Source: Pseudomonas chlororaphis
GTDB taxonomy: Bacteria > Pseudomonadota > Gammaproteobacteria > Pseudomonadales > Pseudomonadaceae
Length of the DNA stretch: 64,000 bases
Reading direction: 5' to 3'
NCBI RefSeq assembly: GCF_000783395.1
Contig: NZ_JSFK01000003.1
Location: 248,135 to 312,134, forward strand
The position numbers were made by a program, and so were the translations under genes. The notes under the pieces were generated by a model that was given only the letters and a program-made list of their open reading frames with translations, had not been told where the DNA came from and ran no database searches. Of the stretch, positions 1 through 10,000 are shown one piece after another; the first letter of the stretch is position 1; the number at the start of each line of letters is the position of its first letter.

Positions 1-122
1 GGTTCGATGCGCCGAGTCTCAACGAAGTCAAAGCAACGACCGCCGGCCAAGTGGACCAGGCCAACACGTTTGAACTGACCGTACGGCAGACCCGGCCACA
101 AGTTGTGGAGGACGACCAATGA
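1..122 (+). CDS. pilN: PilN, type IV pilus inner-membrane alignment protein (3' end only)
   Basis: Only the last 39 codons are inside the window; reading begins at base 3 and ends at the TGA at 120-122. The tail reads as a soluble periplasmic C-terminus ending in VVEDDQ. The stop overlaps the pilO start as ATGA, which is the usual pilN-pilO arrangement. PilN pairs with PilO in the periplasm and links cytoplasmic PilM to the PilP/PilQ secretin complex. The call rests mainly on its position directly before pilO, pilP and pilQ, since too little sequence is present to show a domain. Confidence 0.85.
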   Translation, partial: FDAPSLNEVKATTAGQVDQANTFELTVRQTRPQVVEDDQ

Positions 123-742
123 AGCCGTCCGAATGGCTGGAAAGTCTGCGCGACATCGATTTCAACGACCTCGACACCAGCAACATCGGTTCCTGGCCGG
201 CCGCCGTGAAAGCCATGGCCGGGGCGCTGTTGATGGTGCTGGTGTTGGCGCTTGGCTATAACTTTTTCATCAGTGACATGGAAAATCAGCTCGACCTCAA
301 ACGTGAGGAAGAGATCACCCTCAAAGAGCAGTTCGCCAGCAAGGCGCGCCTGTCAGCCAATCTTGAGCTGTACACCCAGCAAATGAAGGAAATGGAAAAT
401 ACCTTCGGCGTGCTGTTGCGCCAATTGCCCAGTGACACCGAAGTGCCGGGGCTGCTCGAAGACATCACCCGTACCGGTCTGGGCAGTGGTCTGGAGTTCG
501 AAGAGATCAAACTGCTGCCGGAGGTCACCCAGCAGTTCTACATAGAACTGCCGATTCAGATCACCGTCACCGGCGCCTATCACGATCTCGCGACCTTCGT
601 CAGCGGCGTGGCCGGACTGCCGCGCATCGTTACCCTGCATGATTTCGAACTCGCACCGGCCAACCCGGAGGGCGGGCCGAAATTGCGCATGAGCATCCTT
701 GCCAAGACCTACCGCTATAACGACAAGGGGCTGCAGAAATGA
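119..742 (+). CDS. pilO: PilO, type IV pilus inner-membrane platform protein
   Basis: A 207-residue bitopic membrane protein of typical PilO size. It has a short cytoplasmic N-terminus, one hydrophobic segment at about residues 31-52, a charged helical stretch (about 55-100) likely to form a coiled coil, and a ferredoxin-like periplasmic domain. PilO dimerises with PilN and contacts PilP, forming the inner-membrane alignment subcomplex of the type IV pilus. The start overlaps the pilN stop and the stop overlaps the pilP start (ATGA both times), so the three are translationally coupled. Identity is secure from operon position and architecture. Confidence 0.95.
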   Translation: MKPSEWLESLRDIDFNDLDTSNIGSWPAAVKAMAGALLMVLVLALGYNFFISDMENQLDLKREEEITLKEQFASKARLSANLELYTQQMKEMENTFGVLLRQLPSDTEVPGLLEDITRTGLGSGLEFEEIKLLPEVTQQFYIELPIQITVTGAYHDLATFVSGVAGLPRIVTLHDFELAPANPEGGPKLRMSILAKTYRYNDKGLQK

Positions 743-1266
743 GCCCGATTCGTTGTATTGCGTTGTCGATGACGCTGCTCGCGTTGAACGGTTGTGGTGG
801 CAGCGATGACTTCAGTGACCTCGATGCCTATTTGAATGAAGTGCGCCTGCGCCCGGCAGGCAAGATTGAACCAACCCCGACATTTCGGTCTTACCCAACA
901 TTCACTTACAGCGCTGCCAACCTGCGCAGTCCGTTCTCGCGCCAGGTACGCGTCGATCTGGCCGGGCAGAGGCATGGCTCGCGCAACGTCAAGCCCGACC
1001 CCAACCGGGTCAAGCAATACCTCGAAGGTTTCAACATCGAGCAGTTCGAGATGGTCGGCACGATCTCCAATGTCTCCGGCTCCTTCGCGTTGTTGCGCGG
1101 AGCGGGCGGGGTGCATCGGCTGAAAGTCGGCGATTACCTGGGGCGCAATGACGGCCGCATCGTCGCTATCAGCGCCACCCAGGTCGATGTCGTCGAAATC
1201 GTCCCCGACGGCGAAGGCGCCTGGCTGGAGCGTCCGCGCACCATTCCTTTGAAAGAGCACTCATAG
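739..1266 (+). CDS. pilP: PilP, type IV pilus assembly lipoprotein
   Basis: A 175-residue inner-membrane lipoprotein. A signal peptide ends in the lipobox LNGC near residue 19, followed by a disordered linker and a C-terminal beta-sandwich domain (about 90-170) containing the characteristic VGTISN and HRLKVGDYLG segments. In the family, the C-terminal domain binds the N0/N1 region of PilQ and the N-terminal linker binds PilN/PilO. It sits between pilO (4-base overlap) and pilQ (13-base gap), as in other pseudomonads. Confidence 0.95.
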   Translation: MSPIRCIALSMTLLALNGCGGSDDFSDLDAYLNEVRLRPAGKIEPTPTFRSYPTFTYSAANLRSPFSRQVRVDLAGQRHGSRNVKPDPNRVKQYLEGFNIEQFEMVGTISNVSGSFALLRGAGGVHRLKVGDYLGRNDGRIVAISATQVDVVEIVPDGEGAWLERPRTIPLKEHS

Positions 1267-1279
1267 TGGAAGTCGAACA

Positions 1280-3361
1280 ATGAACAGGATTTTCTCCACC
1301 CTCGGTTTTTCGCTATGGATAGCGCTGATGTCGCCGATGGTACTCGCGGCCAATTTGAAGACGCTCGACGTGGCGGCGCTGCCGGGTGACCGCGTCGAGT
1401 TGAAGCTGTCGTTCGACGGCCCGCCGCCGCAACCGAAGGGCTACACCACTGAATCACCGGCGCGGATTGCCCTGGATCTGCCCGGTGTCGCCAGTCAGTT
1501 GGCGAGCAAGAATCTTGATCTGGGCAGTGGCAATGCGCGTACGGCCACTGTGGTTGAGGCCAAGGACCGCACGCGGCTGATTGTCAGTCTCACGCAACTG
1601 GCGCCTTATAACACGCGGGTCGAGGGCAATAATCTGTTCGTGGTGGTGGGGCAGGGTGCGCCAGCGGCTGCGCCGCGACCAGCAGCCGTGGCGCCGCGGC
1701 CGGCCACTGCGGCAGCCGCGCCTGCCAAGGCTCCCGTGCCGAAAAGCCGCGCCATTCGCGGCGTGGATTTTCAACGCGGTACAGCCGGCGAAGGCAATGT
1801 CGTCATCGATCTGTCCGACCCGACCATCGCCCCGGATATTCAGGAACATGACGGCAAGATCATCCTCAGCTTCGCCCGTACGCAGTTGCCGGAAAAGTTG
1901 CGGGTACGCCTCGACGTCAAGGATTTCGCCACCCCGGTGCAGTTCGTCAATGCCGGAGTGACCGCTGATCGCACGGTTATTACGGTCGAGCCCAGCGGCA
2001 CCTACGAGTACTCGACCTTCCAGACCGACAACAAACTGACCGTCAGCATCCGCCCGATGACCGTCGATGACCTGCAAAAGCGCAACGCCGATCGTCAGGC
2101 TTACGTCGGCGAAAAGCTTTCGCTGAATTTCCAGGACATTGATGTGCGCTCGGTGCTGCAACTGATCGCCGACTTCACCAACCTCAACCTTGTCGCCAGC
2201 GATACGGTGCAGGGTGGCATCACCTTGCGCCTGCAAAACGTGCCGTGGGATCAGGCGCTGGATCTGGTGCTGAAAACCAAAGGGCTGGATAAGCGCAAGA
2301 TCGGCAACGTGCTGCTAGTGGCTCCCGCCGATGAAATCGCTGCCCGCGAGCGTCAGGAACTGGAGTCGCAGAAGCAGATCGCCGAACTGGCGCCGTTGCG
2401 CCGTGAGCTGTTGCAGGTGAACTACGCCAAAGCCGCGGACATCGCCAAGCTGTTTCAGTCGGTGACCAGTGCTGAGGCGAAAATCGACGAACGCGGTTCG
2501 ATTACAGTGGATGAGCGGACCAATAACATCATTGCCTATCAGACTCAGGATCGACTCGATGAGCTGCGGCGGATCGTGGCGCAACTGGATATTCCGGTGC
2601 GGCAGGTGATGATCGAAGCGCGAATTGTCGAAGCCAACGTCGATTACGACAAAAGCCTCGGCGTGCGCTGGGGCGGCTCGATCCAGAACAAGGGCAACTG
2701 GAATACTTCAGGTGTGAGCAACGGCACATCGACCACCATCGGCACGCCGGGCAGCACCAGCACCAACTCGCCGTTCGTCGACATGGGTACCGTGGGCAAC
2801 ACTTCCGGGATCGGTATCGCCTTCATCACCGACAACGTGTTGCTCGATCTTGAGCTGACAGCGATGGAGAAAACCGGCAACGGCGAAATCGTCTCGCAGC
2901 CGAAAGTGGTCACCTCCGACAAGGAAACCGCAAAAATCCTCAAAGGCACCGAGATTCCTTATCAGGAAGCCAGCTCCAGCGGTGCCACGTCGGTGTCGTT
3001 CAAGGAGGCATCGCTGTCGCTGGAAGTCACGCCGCAGATCACCCCCGACAATCGCATCATCATGGAGGTCAAGGTCACCAAGGACGAACCGGATTACCTG
3101 AACAAAGTGCAGGATGTGCCGCCGATCAAGAAAAACGAGGTCAACGCCAAGGTACTGGTCAATGACGGCGAAACCATCGTGATTGGCGGTGTTTTCTCAA
3201 ATACTCAAAGCAAGGTCGTAGATAAGGTGCCATTTCTTGGCGATGTGCCGTATCTTGGCCGCCTTTTCCGGCGTGATGTGGTTTCGGAGAAAAAATCCGA
3301 GCTGCTGGTATTTCTCACACCACGTATCATGAATAACCAGGCGATTGCTGTGAGTCGTTGA
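1280..3361 (+). CDS. pilQ: PilQ, type IV pilus outer-membrane secretin
   Basis: A 693-residue secretin that forms the multimeric outer-membrane pore through which the pilus fibre exits. In order: a Sec signal peptide cleaved near residue 24, two AMIN domains that bind peptidoglycan separated by an Ala/Pro-rich linker (about 125-155), an STN/N0 segment ([20 protein letters not shown], about 285-305), an N1 domain, and the secretin barrel with its conserved GGVFSN and [14 protein letters not shown] motifs near the end. A Ser/Thr/Gly-rich insertion near 475-505 lies in the gate region. It is last of the pil operon; aroK starts 4 bases downstream. Confidence 0.97.
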   Translation: MNRIFSTLGFSLWIALMSPMVLAANLKTLDVAALPGDRVELKLSFDGPPPQPKGYTTESPARIALDLPGVASQLASKNLDLGSGNARTATVVEAKDRTRLIVSLTQLAPYNTRVEGNNLFVVVGQGAPAAAPRPAAVAPRPATAAAAPAKAPVPKSRAIRGVDFQRGTAGEGNVVIDLSDPTIAPDIQEHDGKIILSFARTQLPEKLRVRLDVKDFATPVQFVNAGVTADRTVITVEPSGTYEYSTFQTDNKLTVSIRPMTVDDLQKRNADRQAYVGEKLSLNFQDIDVRSVLQLIADFTNLNLVASDTVQGGITLRLQNVPWDQALDLVLKTKGLDKRKIGNVLLVAPADEIAARERQELESQKQIAELAPLRRELLQVNYAKAADIAKLFQSVTSAEAKIDERGSITVDERTNNIIAYQTQDRLDELRRIVAQLDIPVRQVMIEARIVEANVDYDKSLGVRWGGSIQNKGNWNTSGVSNGTSTTIGTPGSTSTNSPFVDMGTVGNTSGIGIAFITDNVLLDLELTAMEKTGNGEIVSQPKVVTSDKETAKILKGTEIPYQEASSSGATSVSFKEASLSLEVTPQITPDNRIIMEVKVTKDEPDYLNKVQDVPPIKKNEVNAKVLVNDGETIVIGGVFSNTQSKVVDKVPFLGDVPYLGRLFRRDVVSEKKSELLVFLTPRIMNNQAIAVSR

Positions 3362-3365
3362 TTCT

Positions 3366-3884
3366 GTGCGAAATTTGATTCTTGTAGGACCGATGGGCGC
3401 TGGCAAAAGCACCATCGGCCGGTTGCTGGCCAAAGAGCTGCGCCTGCCGTTCAAAGATTCCGACAAGGAAATTGAACTGCGCACGGGCGCCAATATCCCG
3501 TGGATCTTCGACAAGGAAGGCGAACCCGGCTTTCGTGACCGTGAGCAGGCGATGATCGCCGAGCTGTGCGCGTTCGATGGCGTGGTGTTGGCGACCGGCG
3601 GTGGCGCGGTGATGCGCGACGCCAATCGCAAAGCCCTGCATGAGGGCGGGCGAGTGGTGTATCTACACGCCTCCGTCGAGCAGCAGGTCGGCCGCACGTC
3701 GCGCGACCGCAATCGGCCGTTGCTGCGCACCGCCAATCCGGAGAAAACCCTGCGCGACCTGCTGGCGATCCGCGATCCGCTCTATCGGGAAATCGCCGAT
3801 CTGGTGGTGGAAACCGACGAACGGCCGCCACGCATGGTGGTGCTCGACATTCTCGATCGTCTGGCGCAACTTCCGCCCCGTTAA
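3366..3884 (+). CDS. aroK: Shikimate kinase AroK
   Basis: A 172-residue cytoplasmic kinase that phosphorylates shikimate at the 3-hydroxyl in the chorismate pathway. The P-loop GPMGAGKST lies at residues 8-16. The shikimate-binding region follows (DSDKEIE, with FRDRE near 58) and then the GGGAV segment near residue 80. The start is GTG, 4 bases after the pilQ stop, and gives the expected N-terminus RNLILVG. The pilQ-aroK-aroB order is standard in gammaproteobacteria. Confidence 0.97.
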   Translation: MRNLILVGPMGAGKSTIGRLLAKELRLPFKDSDKEIELRTGANIPWIFDKEGEPGFRDREQAMIAELCAFDGVVLATGGGAVMRDANRKALHEGGRVVYLHASVEQQVGRTSRDRNRPLLRTANPEKTLRDLLAIRDPLYREIADLVVETDERPPRMVVLDILDRLAQLPPR

Positions 3885-4036
3885 AGCATCGCTCGAAATG
3901 CGCTATCCTCGGCGTCCTGTCACAGCCAGCCGAGGTTGTGGCGGATGGCGTGCGAGCGGCGTCATACCCGCTATAGGCCGCAGATAACCAATAATTCAGG
4001 GCAGGACGCCTGCTTCCATCTTCACTGTGGGGACAC

Positions 4037-5137
4037 ATGCAGACACTCAAGGTCGATCTAGGCGAGCGCAGCTACCCGATTCATATTGGCGAAGGTTTGT
4101 TGGATCAGCCCGAGTTGCTGGCTCCGCACATCCATGGGCGGCAGGTGGCAATCATCTCCAACGAGACCGTCGCGCCGCTCTATCTTGAACGTCTGACCCG
4201 TAGCCTGGCGCAGTTCTCGGTGATCTCCGTGGTGCTGCCGGACGGCGAAGCCTTCAAGAACTGGGAAACTCTGCAACTGATCTTCGACGGCCTGCTGACC
4301 GCCCGTCATGACCGCCGCACCACCGTGATCGCCCTCGGCGGCGGTGTGATCGGCGACATGGCCGGTTTCGCCGCTGCCTGTTACCAGCGTGGCGTCGACT
4401 TCATCCAGATTCCTACGACATTGCTGTCCCAGGTCGATTCGTCGGTGGGCGGCAAGACCGGTATCAACCATCCGCTGGGCAAGAACATGGTCGGCGCGTT
4501 CTATCAGCCGAACGTTGTGCTCATCGATACGGCGTCCCTGAAAACCCTGCCAGAGCGCGAGCTGTCCGCCGGTCTGGCCGAAGTCATCAAGTACGGGTTG
4601 ATCTGCGACGAGCCGTTCCTGACCTGGCTCGAAGACAACGTCGACGCCCTGCGTGCGCTGGACCAGAAAGCCCTGACTTACGCCATCGAGCGCTCTTGCG
4701 CAGCCAAGGCTGCGGTGGTCGGCGCCGATGAGAAGGAAACCGGTGTGCGCGCCACGCTCAACCTCGGCCACACCTTCGGCCACGCCATCGAGACCCACAT
4801 GGGCTATGGTGTCTGGTTGCACGGGGAGGCGGTGGCGGCTGGCACCGTGATGGCGCTGGAGATGTCTGCACGTCTGGGCTGGATCAGCGAGCAGGAGCGT
4901 GATCGCGGCATTCGTCTGTTCCAGCGCGCCGGTCTGCCGGTGATTCCGCCGACGGAAATGACCGAAGCCGATTTTCTTCAACACATGGCAATCGACAAAA
5001 AAGTGATCGACGGTCGTCTGCGCCTGGTGCTGCTGCGCCGGATGGGCGAAGCGGTAGTGACCGACGATTATCCGAAAGAGGTTCTACAGGCCACGCTGGG
5101 AGCGGATTACCGCGCCCTGGCTCAGCTTAAAGGTTAA
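4037..5137 (+). CDS. aroB: 3-dehydroquinate synthase AroB
   Basis: A 366-residue NAD+- and metal-dependent enzyme that converts DAHP to 3-dehydroquinate, the second step of the shikimate pathway. Visible are the NAD-binding stretch [12 protein letters not shown] (about 98-109), the substrate loop SVGGKTGIN (about 136-144), and metal ligands in GLAEVIKYG and in the HTFGHAIE and HGEAV motifs. Length is normal. The GGGGACAC preceding the ATG provides the ribosome site. The 152-base gap after aroK shows no feature I can name. Confidence 0.97.
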   Translation: MQTLKVDLGERSYPIHIGEGLLDQPELLAPHIHGRQVAIISNETVAPLYLERLTRSLAQFSVISVVLPDGEAFKNWETLQLIFDGLLTARHDRRTTVIALGGGVIGDMAGFAAACYQRGVDFIQIPTTLLSQVDSSVGGKTGINHPLGKNMVGAFYQPNVVLIDTASLKTLPERELSAGLAEVIKYGLICDEPFLTWLEDNVDALRALDQKALTYAIERSCAAKAAVVGADEKETGVRATLNLGHTFGHAIETHMGYGVWLHGEAVAAGTVMALEMSARLGWISEQERDRGIRLFQRAGLPVIPPTEMTEADFLQHMAIDKKVIDGRLRLVLLRRMGEAVVTDDYPKEVLQATLGADYRALAQLKG

Positions 5138-5147
5138 TAAGATTCCG

Positions 5148-6740
5148 ATGACTAGTTTGCATGCCGACGAGGCGTTCCTCGGCCATTTCCAGTTAAGTCA
5201 CGACCCGTTCGCGCCGCGTGTGCCGGGCTTCAAGTTCTTCCCGGCTCAGCGCAAACCGGTGCTGGGTCAACTGCATCATCTGGCGCGTTACAGCCAGTTG
5301 TTGCTGGTGGTCACCGGGCCGCAAGGCAGTGGCAAGACTTTGCTGCGTCAGGCGCTGGTCGCCAGCACCAACAAGCAGTCGGTACAAAGCGTGGTGGTTT
5401 CCGCCCGTGGTGCCGGTGATGCCGCTGGCGTGCTGCGCCAGGTGGCGCAGGCACTGAACGTCGCTCAGGCCGAAGTTGGTGCGATCCTGGATCAAGTGGT
5501 GCAACTCGCGCTGACCGGCCAGGAAGTCTATCTGTTGGTGGACGACGCTGAGCAACTCGACGAGTCCGCTCTCGAAGCGCTGATGGCGCTGGGTGCCGGC
5601 GCACCGGAAGGTCGCCCGCATGTGTTCCTGTTCGGTGAGTCGTCGCTGATCGCTCAGCTCGAGGCTTTGCACCTTGAGGAAGAGCGTTTCCACGTCATTG
5701 AATTGCAGCCGTACACCGAAGAAGAAACCCGCGAGTATCTCGACCAACGGCTCGAAGGTGCCGGTCGGGGTGTCGAACTTTTCACCGCGGATCAGATCTC
5801 TGATATTCACGAAAGTGCCGAGGGTTGGCCGGGCAACATCAACCAGGTCGCTCGCGATGCTCTGATCGAAGTCATGATTGCCAGCCGCTCTGCGGTCAAG
5901 CGTCCAAGTATGGGGTTCAACATGCCGAAGAAACACGTATTGGCGATTTCCGCCGTCGTTGTGGTCGCGGTCGCTGCCGCCTGGCTGATGCCGGGTCGCA
6001 ACAAGGCGCCGACCACCGGTGCACCGGCCAATGAACAGGCACAGTTGCCATTGGGTCAGGGCGCAGCCAATGGCGGCGCGCCGAACGTCGAGTTCGCCGG
6101 TAATACGCAGCCGATGCCGTTGCCGCTGGTCGGCAACTCGCAACCGGTGATGCGCGGCCCGTTGGCCGAAGCGGCCGGTGGCATTACCGAAGGCGACGAT
6201 GGCGTGCCGCTGGAAGGTTCCAGCGACACCCCACCGACCGTTACCACTTCCGCGCCGCCTGCGGGCGTTCCGGCCGGCCCTGCGCCGACACCGGTTCCGT
6301 TGCCAGCGGCCAAGCCGACTCCGGCACCGACGCAAGTGGCTACCGCCAAGCCTGCTCCGGCCGCGCCAGTCGCCAAACCGGCTCCAGCGCCGGCCAAGCC
6401 AGTCGCTGCTGCCAAACCGGCCGAGAAGCCGGTCACCGTCGCCAAAGCCGCCGGTGGCAGCTGGTACGCGGGTCAGCCGACCGGCAACTACGTGGTGCAG
6501 ATCCTCGGCACCAGCTCCGAGGCGACTGCGCAAAACTTCGTCAAAGAGCAGGGCGGCGAGTACCGTTATTTCAAAAAAGTGCTCAACGGCAAGCCTCTCT
6601 ATGTGATCACCTACGGCAACTTCGCCAATCGTGATGCAGCCGTTTCTGCCATCAAGGCCTTGCCAGCGAAGGTTCAGGCTGGTAAACCTTGGCCTCGCAC
6701 TGTCGCCAGCGTCCAACAGGAACTGGCAACAACTCGCTGA
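5148..6740 (+). CDS. damX: DamX-like AAA+/SPOR-domain cell-division protein
   Basis: A 530-residue single-pass inner-membrane protein. The N-terminal ExeA/DamX-type ATPase domain has Walker A GPQGSGKT (57-64) and a Walker B-like LLVDDAEQLDE near 130. A transmembrane helix follows at about 262-282. Next is a long Pro/Ala/Thr-rich periplasmic linker with repeated APA/KPA units (about 290-440), and last a C-terminal SPOR domain (YVVQILGTSSEATAQNF onward, about 450-520). SPOR domains bind denuded septal glycans, so a division-septum role is inferred. It lies 10 bases after aroB, the usual E. coli and Pseudomonas position for damX. Confidence 0.88.
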   Translation: MTSLHADEAFLGHFQLSHDPFAPRVPGFKFFPAQRKPVLGQLHHLARYSQLLLVVTGPQGSGKTLLRQALVASTNKQSVQSVVVSARGAGDAAGVLRQVAQALNVAQAEVGAILDQVVQLALTGQEVYLLVDDAEQLDESALEALMALGAGAPEGRPHVFLFGESSLIAQLEALHLEEERFHVIELQPYTEEETREYLDQRLEGAGRGVELFTADQISDIHESAEGWPGNINQVARDALIEVMIASRSAVKRPSMGFNMPKKHVLAISAVVVVAVAAAWLMPGRNKAPTTGAPANEQAQLPLGQGAANGGAPNVEFAGNTQPMPLPLVGNSQPVMRGPLAEAAGGITEGDDGVPLEGSSDTPPTVTTSAPPAGVPAGPAPTPVPLPAAKPTPAPTQVATAKPAPAAPVAKPAPAPAKPVAAAKPAEKPVTVAKAAGGSWYAGQPTGNYVVQILGTSSEATAQNFVKEQGGEYRYFKKVLNGKPLYVITYGNFANRDAAVSAIKALPAKVQAGKPWPRTVASVQQELATTR

Positions 6741-6746
6741 AGATTC

Positions 6747-6767
6747 GGCGGCCTTACCCAGGCCGCC
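6747..6767 (+). terminator. Possible terminator hairpin after damX
   Basis: GGCGGCC and GGCCGCC form a perfect 7-bp stem around a 7-base loop, 6 bases after the damX stop. Only a short TCT follows, so termination efficiency is uncertain. Confidence 0.5.
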
Positions 6768-6952
6768 TCTCCAAGCACCTCAAAATTTCTACGAGTGCGC
6801 GCCGTCTCTACAGACCGCGTGCCTTGTGGTGTCTGCGTTACAGTAGTCTTTGAGTCGTTGCGGTCAAAATTAAAAAAGTTTTGACTAGCACAGCAGATCG
6901 CTTTAAACCTTTCACAAATGCGACATGAATTTGCGACATTTCGTCGTCAAAT
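6768..6952. other. AT-richer gap upstream of the gltB promoter
   Basis: Part of a 350-base gene-free stretch (6741-7090). It is more AT-rich than its surroundings, with an A/T run near 6868-6885. Two TGCGACAT direct repeats lie near 6918 and 6933, and an inverted pair CACAAAT (6913-6919) / ATTTGTG (6951-6957) ends inside the -35 box of the gltB promoter. These could be regulator sites for glutamate synthase, but no named regulator can be assigned from sequence alone. Confidence 0.4.
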
Positions 6953-6981
6953 TTGTGAGCCTCTGTGTCGCTGTGTACAAT
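6953..6981 (+). promoter_or_regulatory. Sigma-70-type promoter for gltBD
   Basis: TTGTGA (6953-6958) and TACAAT (6976-6981) are separated by exactly 17 bases, and TGTG directly precedes the -10. This is the best sigma-70 match in the 350-base gap and would give a leader of roughly 100 bases before gltB. Confidence 0.6.
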
Positions 6982-7054
6982 GACCACCCTTTTGCCCCCG
7001 CCAAGCCGGCGTACGTTCGGCGCAGGACGCAAGTGGTTGAATTGAAAAGAAATT

Positions 7055-7071
7055 TGCCTCGAAAAGAGGCA
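7055..7071 (+). promoter_or_regulatory. Small hairpin in the gltB leader
   Basis: TGCCTC and GAGGCA pair over a 5-base GAAAA loop, ending 5 bases before the GGTGAG ribosome site of gltB. It could modulate ribosome access; no riboswitch family is recognised. Confidence 0.4.
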
Positions 7072-7090
7072 GCCTGGTGAGAAAGTGTCT

Positions 7091-10000
7091 ATGAAAGCAG
7101 GTCTGTACCAACCAGATGAATTCAAGGATAACTGCGGTTTCGGCCTGATAGCCCATATGCAGGGCGAACCCAGTCATACCCTTTTGACAACGGCCATCGA
7201 GGCCCTGACCTGCATGACCCACCGCGGTGGGATTAATGCCGACGGCAAGACCGGTGACGGTTGCGGTCTGCTGATTCAAAAGCCTGATGCGTTCCTGCGC
7301 GCCATTGCCCAGGAAACCTTCAGCGTCGAACTGCCCAAGCAATATGCGGTGGGCATGGTTTTCTTCAACCAGGATCCGGTCAAGGCCGAAGCCGCTCGCG
7401 AGAACATGAACCGCGAGATCCTCGCTGAAGGCCTGCAGTTGATCGGCTGGCGCAAAGTGCCCATCGACACCAGCGTCCTCGGCCGCCTGGCCCTTGAGCG
7501 CCTGCCACAGATCGAGCAGGTGTACATCGGCGGTGAAGGCCTGAGCGATCAGGACATGGCCGTGAAGCTGTTCAGTGCGCGTCGTCGTTCGTCGGTGGCC
7601 AACGCTGTCGACTCCGACCACTACATCTGCAGCTTTTCGCACAAGACCATCATCTATAAAGGTCTGATGATGCCGGCCGATCTGGCTGCGTTCTATCCAG
7701 ACCTGAGCGACGAGCGCCTGCAAACCGCGATCTGCGTGTTCCACCAGCGCTTCTCGACCAACACCCTGCCGAAATGGCCGCTGGCCCAGCCATTCCGCTT
7801 CCTCGCCCACAACGGCGAGATCAACACCATCACCGGTAACCGTAACTGGGCGCAGGCCCGTCGGACCAAGTTCAGCAACGATCTGATGGATCTGGAAGAA
7901 CTCGGCCCGCTGGTCAACCGTGTTGGCTCCGACTCCTCGAGCATGGACAACATGCTCGAACTGATGGTCACCGGTGGCATCGACCTGTTCCGTGGCGTGC
8001 GGATGATCATTCCGCCAGCGTGGCAGAACGTTGAAACCATGGACCCGGATCTGCGTGCGTTCTACGAGTACAACTCGATGCACATGGAACCGTGGGACGG
8101 CCCGGCTGGCGTAGTAATGACCGACGGTCGTTACGCGGTGTGCCTGCTCGACCGTAACGGTCTGCGCCCGGCGCGCTGGGTCACCACCACCAACGGTTTC
8201 ATCACCCTCGCCTCGGAAATCGGCGTGTGGGACTACAAGCCTGAAGACGTAATTGCCAAAGGCCGTGTCGGCCCTGGCCAGATCTTCGCGGTGGACACCG
8301 AAACCGGGCAGATCCTCGACACCGATGCGATCGACAACCGTCTGAAATCCCGTCATCCGTACAAGCAATGGCTGCGCAAGAATGCCCTGCGCATTCAGGC
8401 GACCATGGAAGACAACGACCACGGTTCGGCGTTCTACGACGTCGATCAGCTCAAGCAATACATGAAGATGTATCAGGTCACGTTCGAAGAGCGCGATCAG
8501 GTCCTGCGTCCGCTCGGCGAGCAAGGCTACGAAGCCGTTGGCTCGATGGGTGACGACACGCCGATGGCCGTGCTGTCCCAGCGTGTGCGCACGCCGTACG
8601 ACTATTTCCGTCAGCAGTTCGCGCAGGTCACCAACCCGCCGATCGACCCGCTGCGTGAAGCGATCGTGATGTCGCTGGAAATCTGCCTCGGTGCCGAGCG
8701 CAACATTTTCCAGGAGTCGCCGGAACACGCCTCGCGCGTGATCCTCAGCTCGCCAGTGATCTCGCCGGCCAAGTGGCGCTCGCTGATGAATCTCGACCGC
8801 CCGGGTTTCGAACGGCAGATCATCGACCTCAACTACGACGAAAGCGTTGGCCTCGAAGCGGCGATCCGCAATGTTGCCGATCAGGCTGAAGAAGCCGTGC
8901 GCGCCGGTCGTACCCAGATCGTTCTGAGCGACCGTCATATCGCCCCGGGCAAGCTGCCGATCCACGCCTCGCTGGCGACCGGTGCGGTGCACCACCGTCT
9001 GACCGAAAAAGGCCTGCGTTGCGATTCCAACATCCTTGTTGAAACCGCAACCGCCCGTGACCCGCATCACTTCGCGGTGCTGATCGGTTTCGGCGCCTCG
9101 GCGGTCTATCCGTTCCTGGCGTACGAAGTGCTGGGCGACCTGATCCGTACCGGTGAAGTGCTGGGCGACCTCTACGAGGTGTTCAAGAATTACCGCAAAG
9201 GCATCACCAAAGGTCTGCTGAAGATTCTGTCGAAGATGGGCATTTCGACCATCGCTTCGTACCGCGGTGCGCAGTTGTTCGAGGCCATCGGCCTGTCCGA
9301 AGAAGTCTGCGACCTGAGCTTCCGTGGCGTGCCGAGCCGCATCAAGGGTGCGCGTTTCGTCGACATCGAAGCCGAGCAGAAAGCACTCGCCAGCGAAGCC
9401 TGGAGTCCGCGCAAGCCGATCCAGCAGGGCGGTCTGCTGAAGTTCGTCCACGGTGGCGAATATCACGCCTACAACCCGGACGTGGTCAACACTCTGCAAG
9501 CCGCCGTGCAGCAGGGCGACTACGCCAAGTTCAAGGAATACACCTCGCTGGTGGACAACCGTCCGGTGTCGATGATCCGCGACCTGTTCAAGGTCAAGAC
9601 CCTCGACACGCCGCTGGACATCAGTGAAATCGAACCGCTGGAATCGGTGCTCAAGCGCTTCGACTCCGCCGGTATCTCGCTGGGCGCCTTGTCGCCGGAA
9701 GCTCACGAAGCCCTGGCCGAAGCCATGAACCGCCTCGGTGCGCGTTCCAACTCCGGCGAAGGTGGTGAAGACCCGGCGCGTTACGGCACCATCAAGAGTT
9801 CGAAAATCAAGCAGGTTGCGACTGGCCGTTTCGGGGTAACCCCGGAATACCTGGTCAACGCTGAAGTACTGCAGATCAAGGTCGCGCAAGGTGCCAAGCC
9901 GGGCGAGGGCGGGCAACTGCCGGGCGGTAAGGTCAACGGTTTGATCGCCAAACTGCGTTACGCAGTGCCGGGCGTGACGCTGATTTCGCCACCGCCGCAC

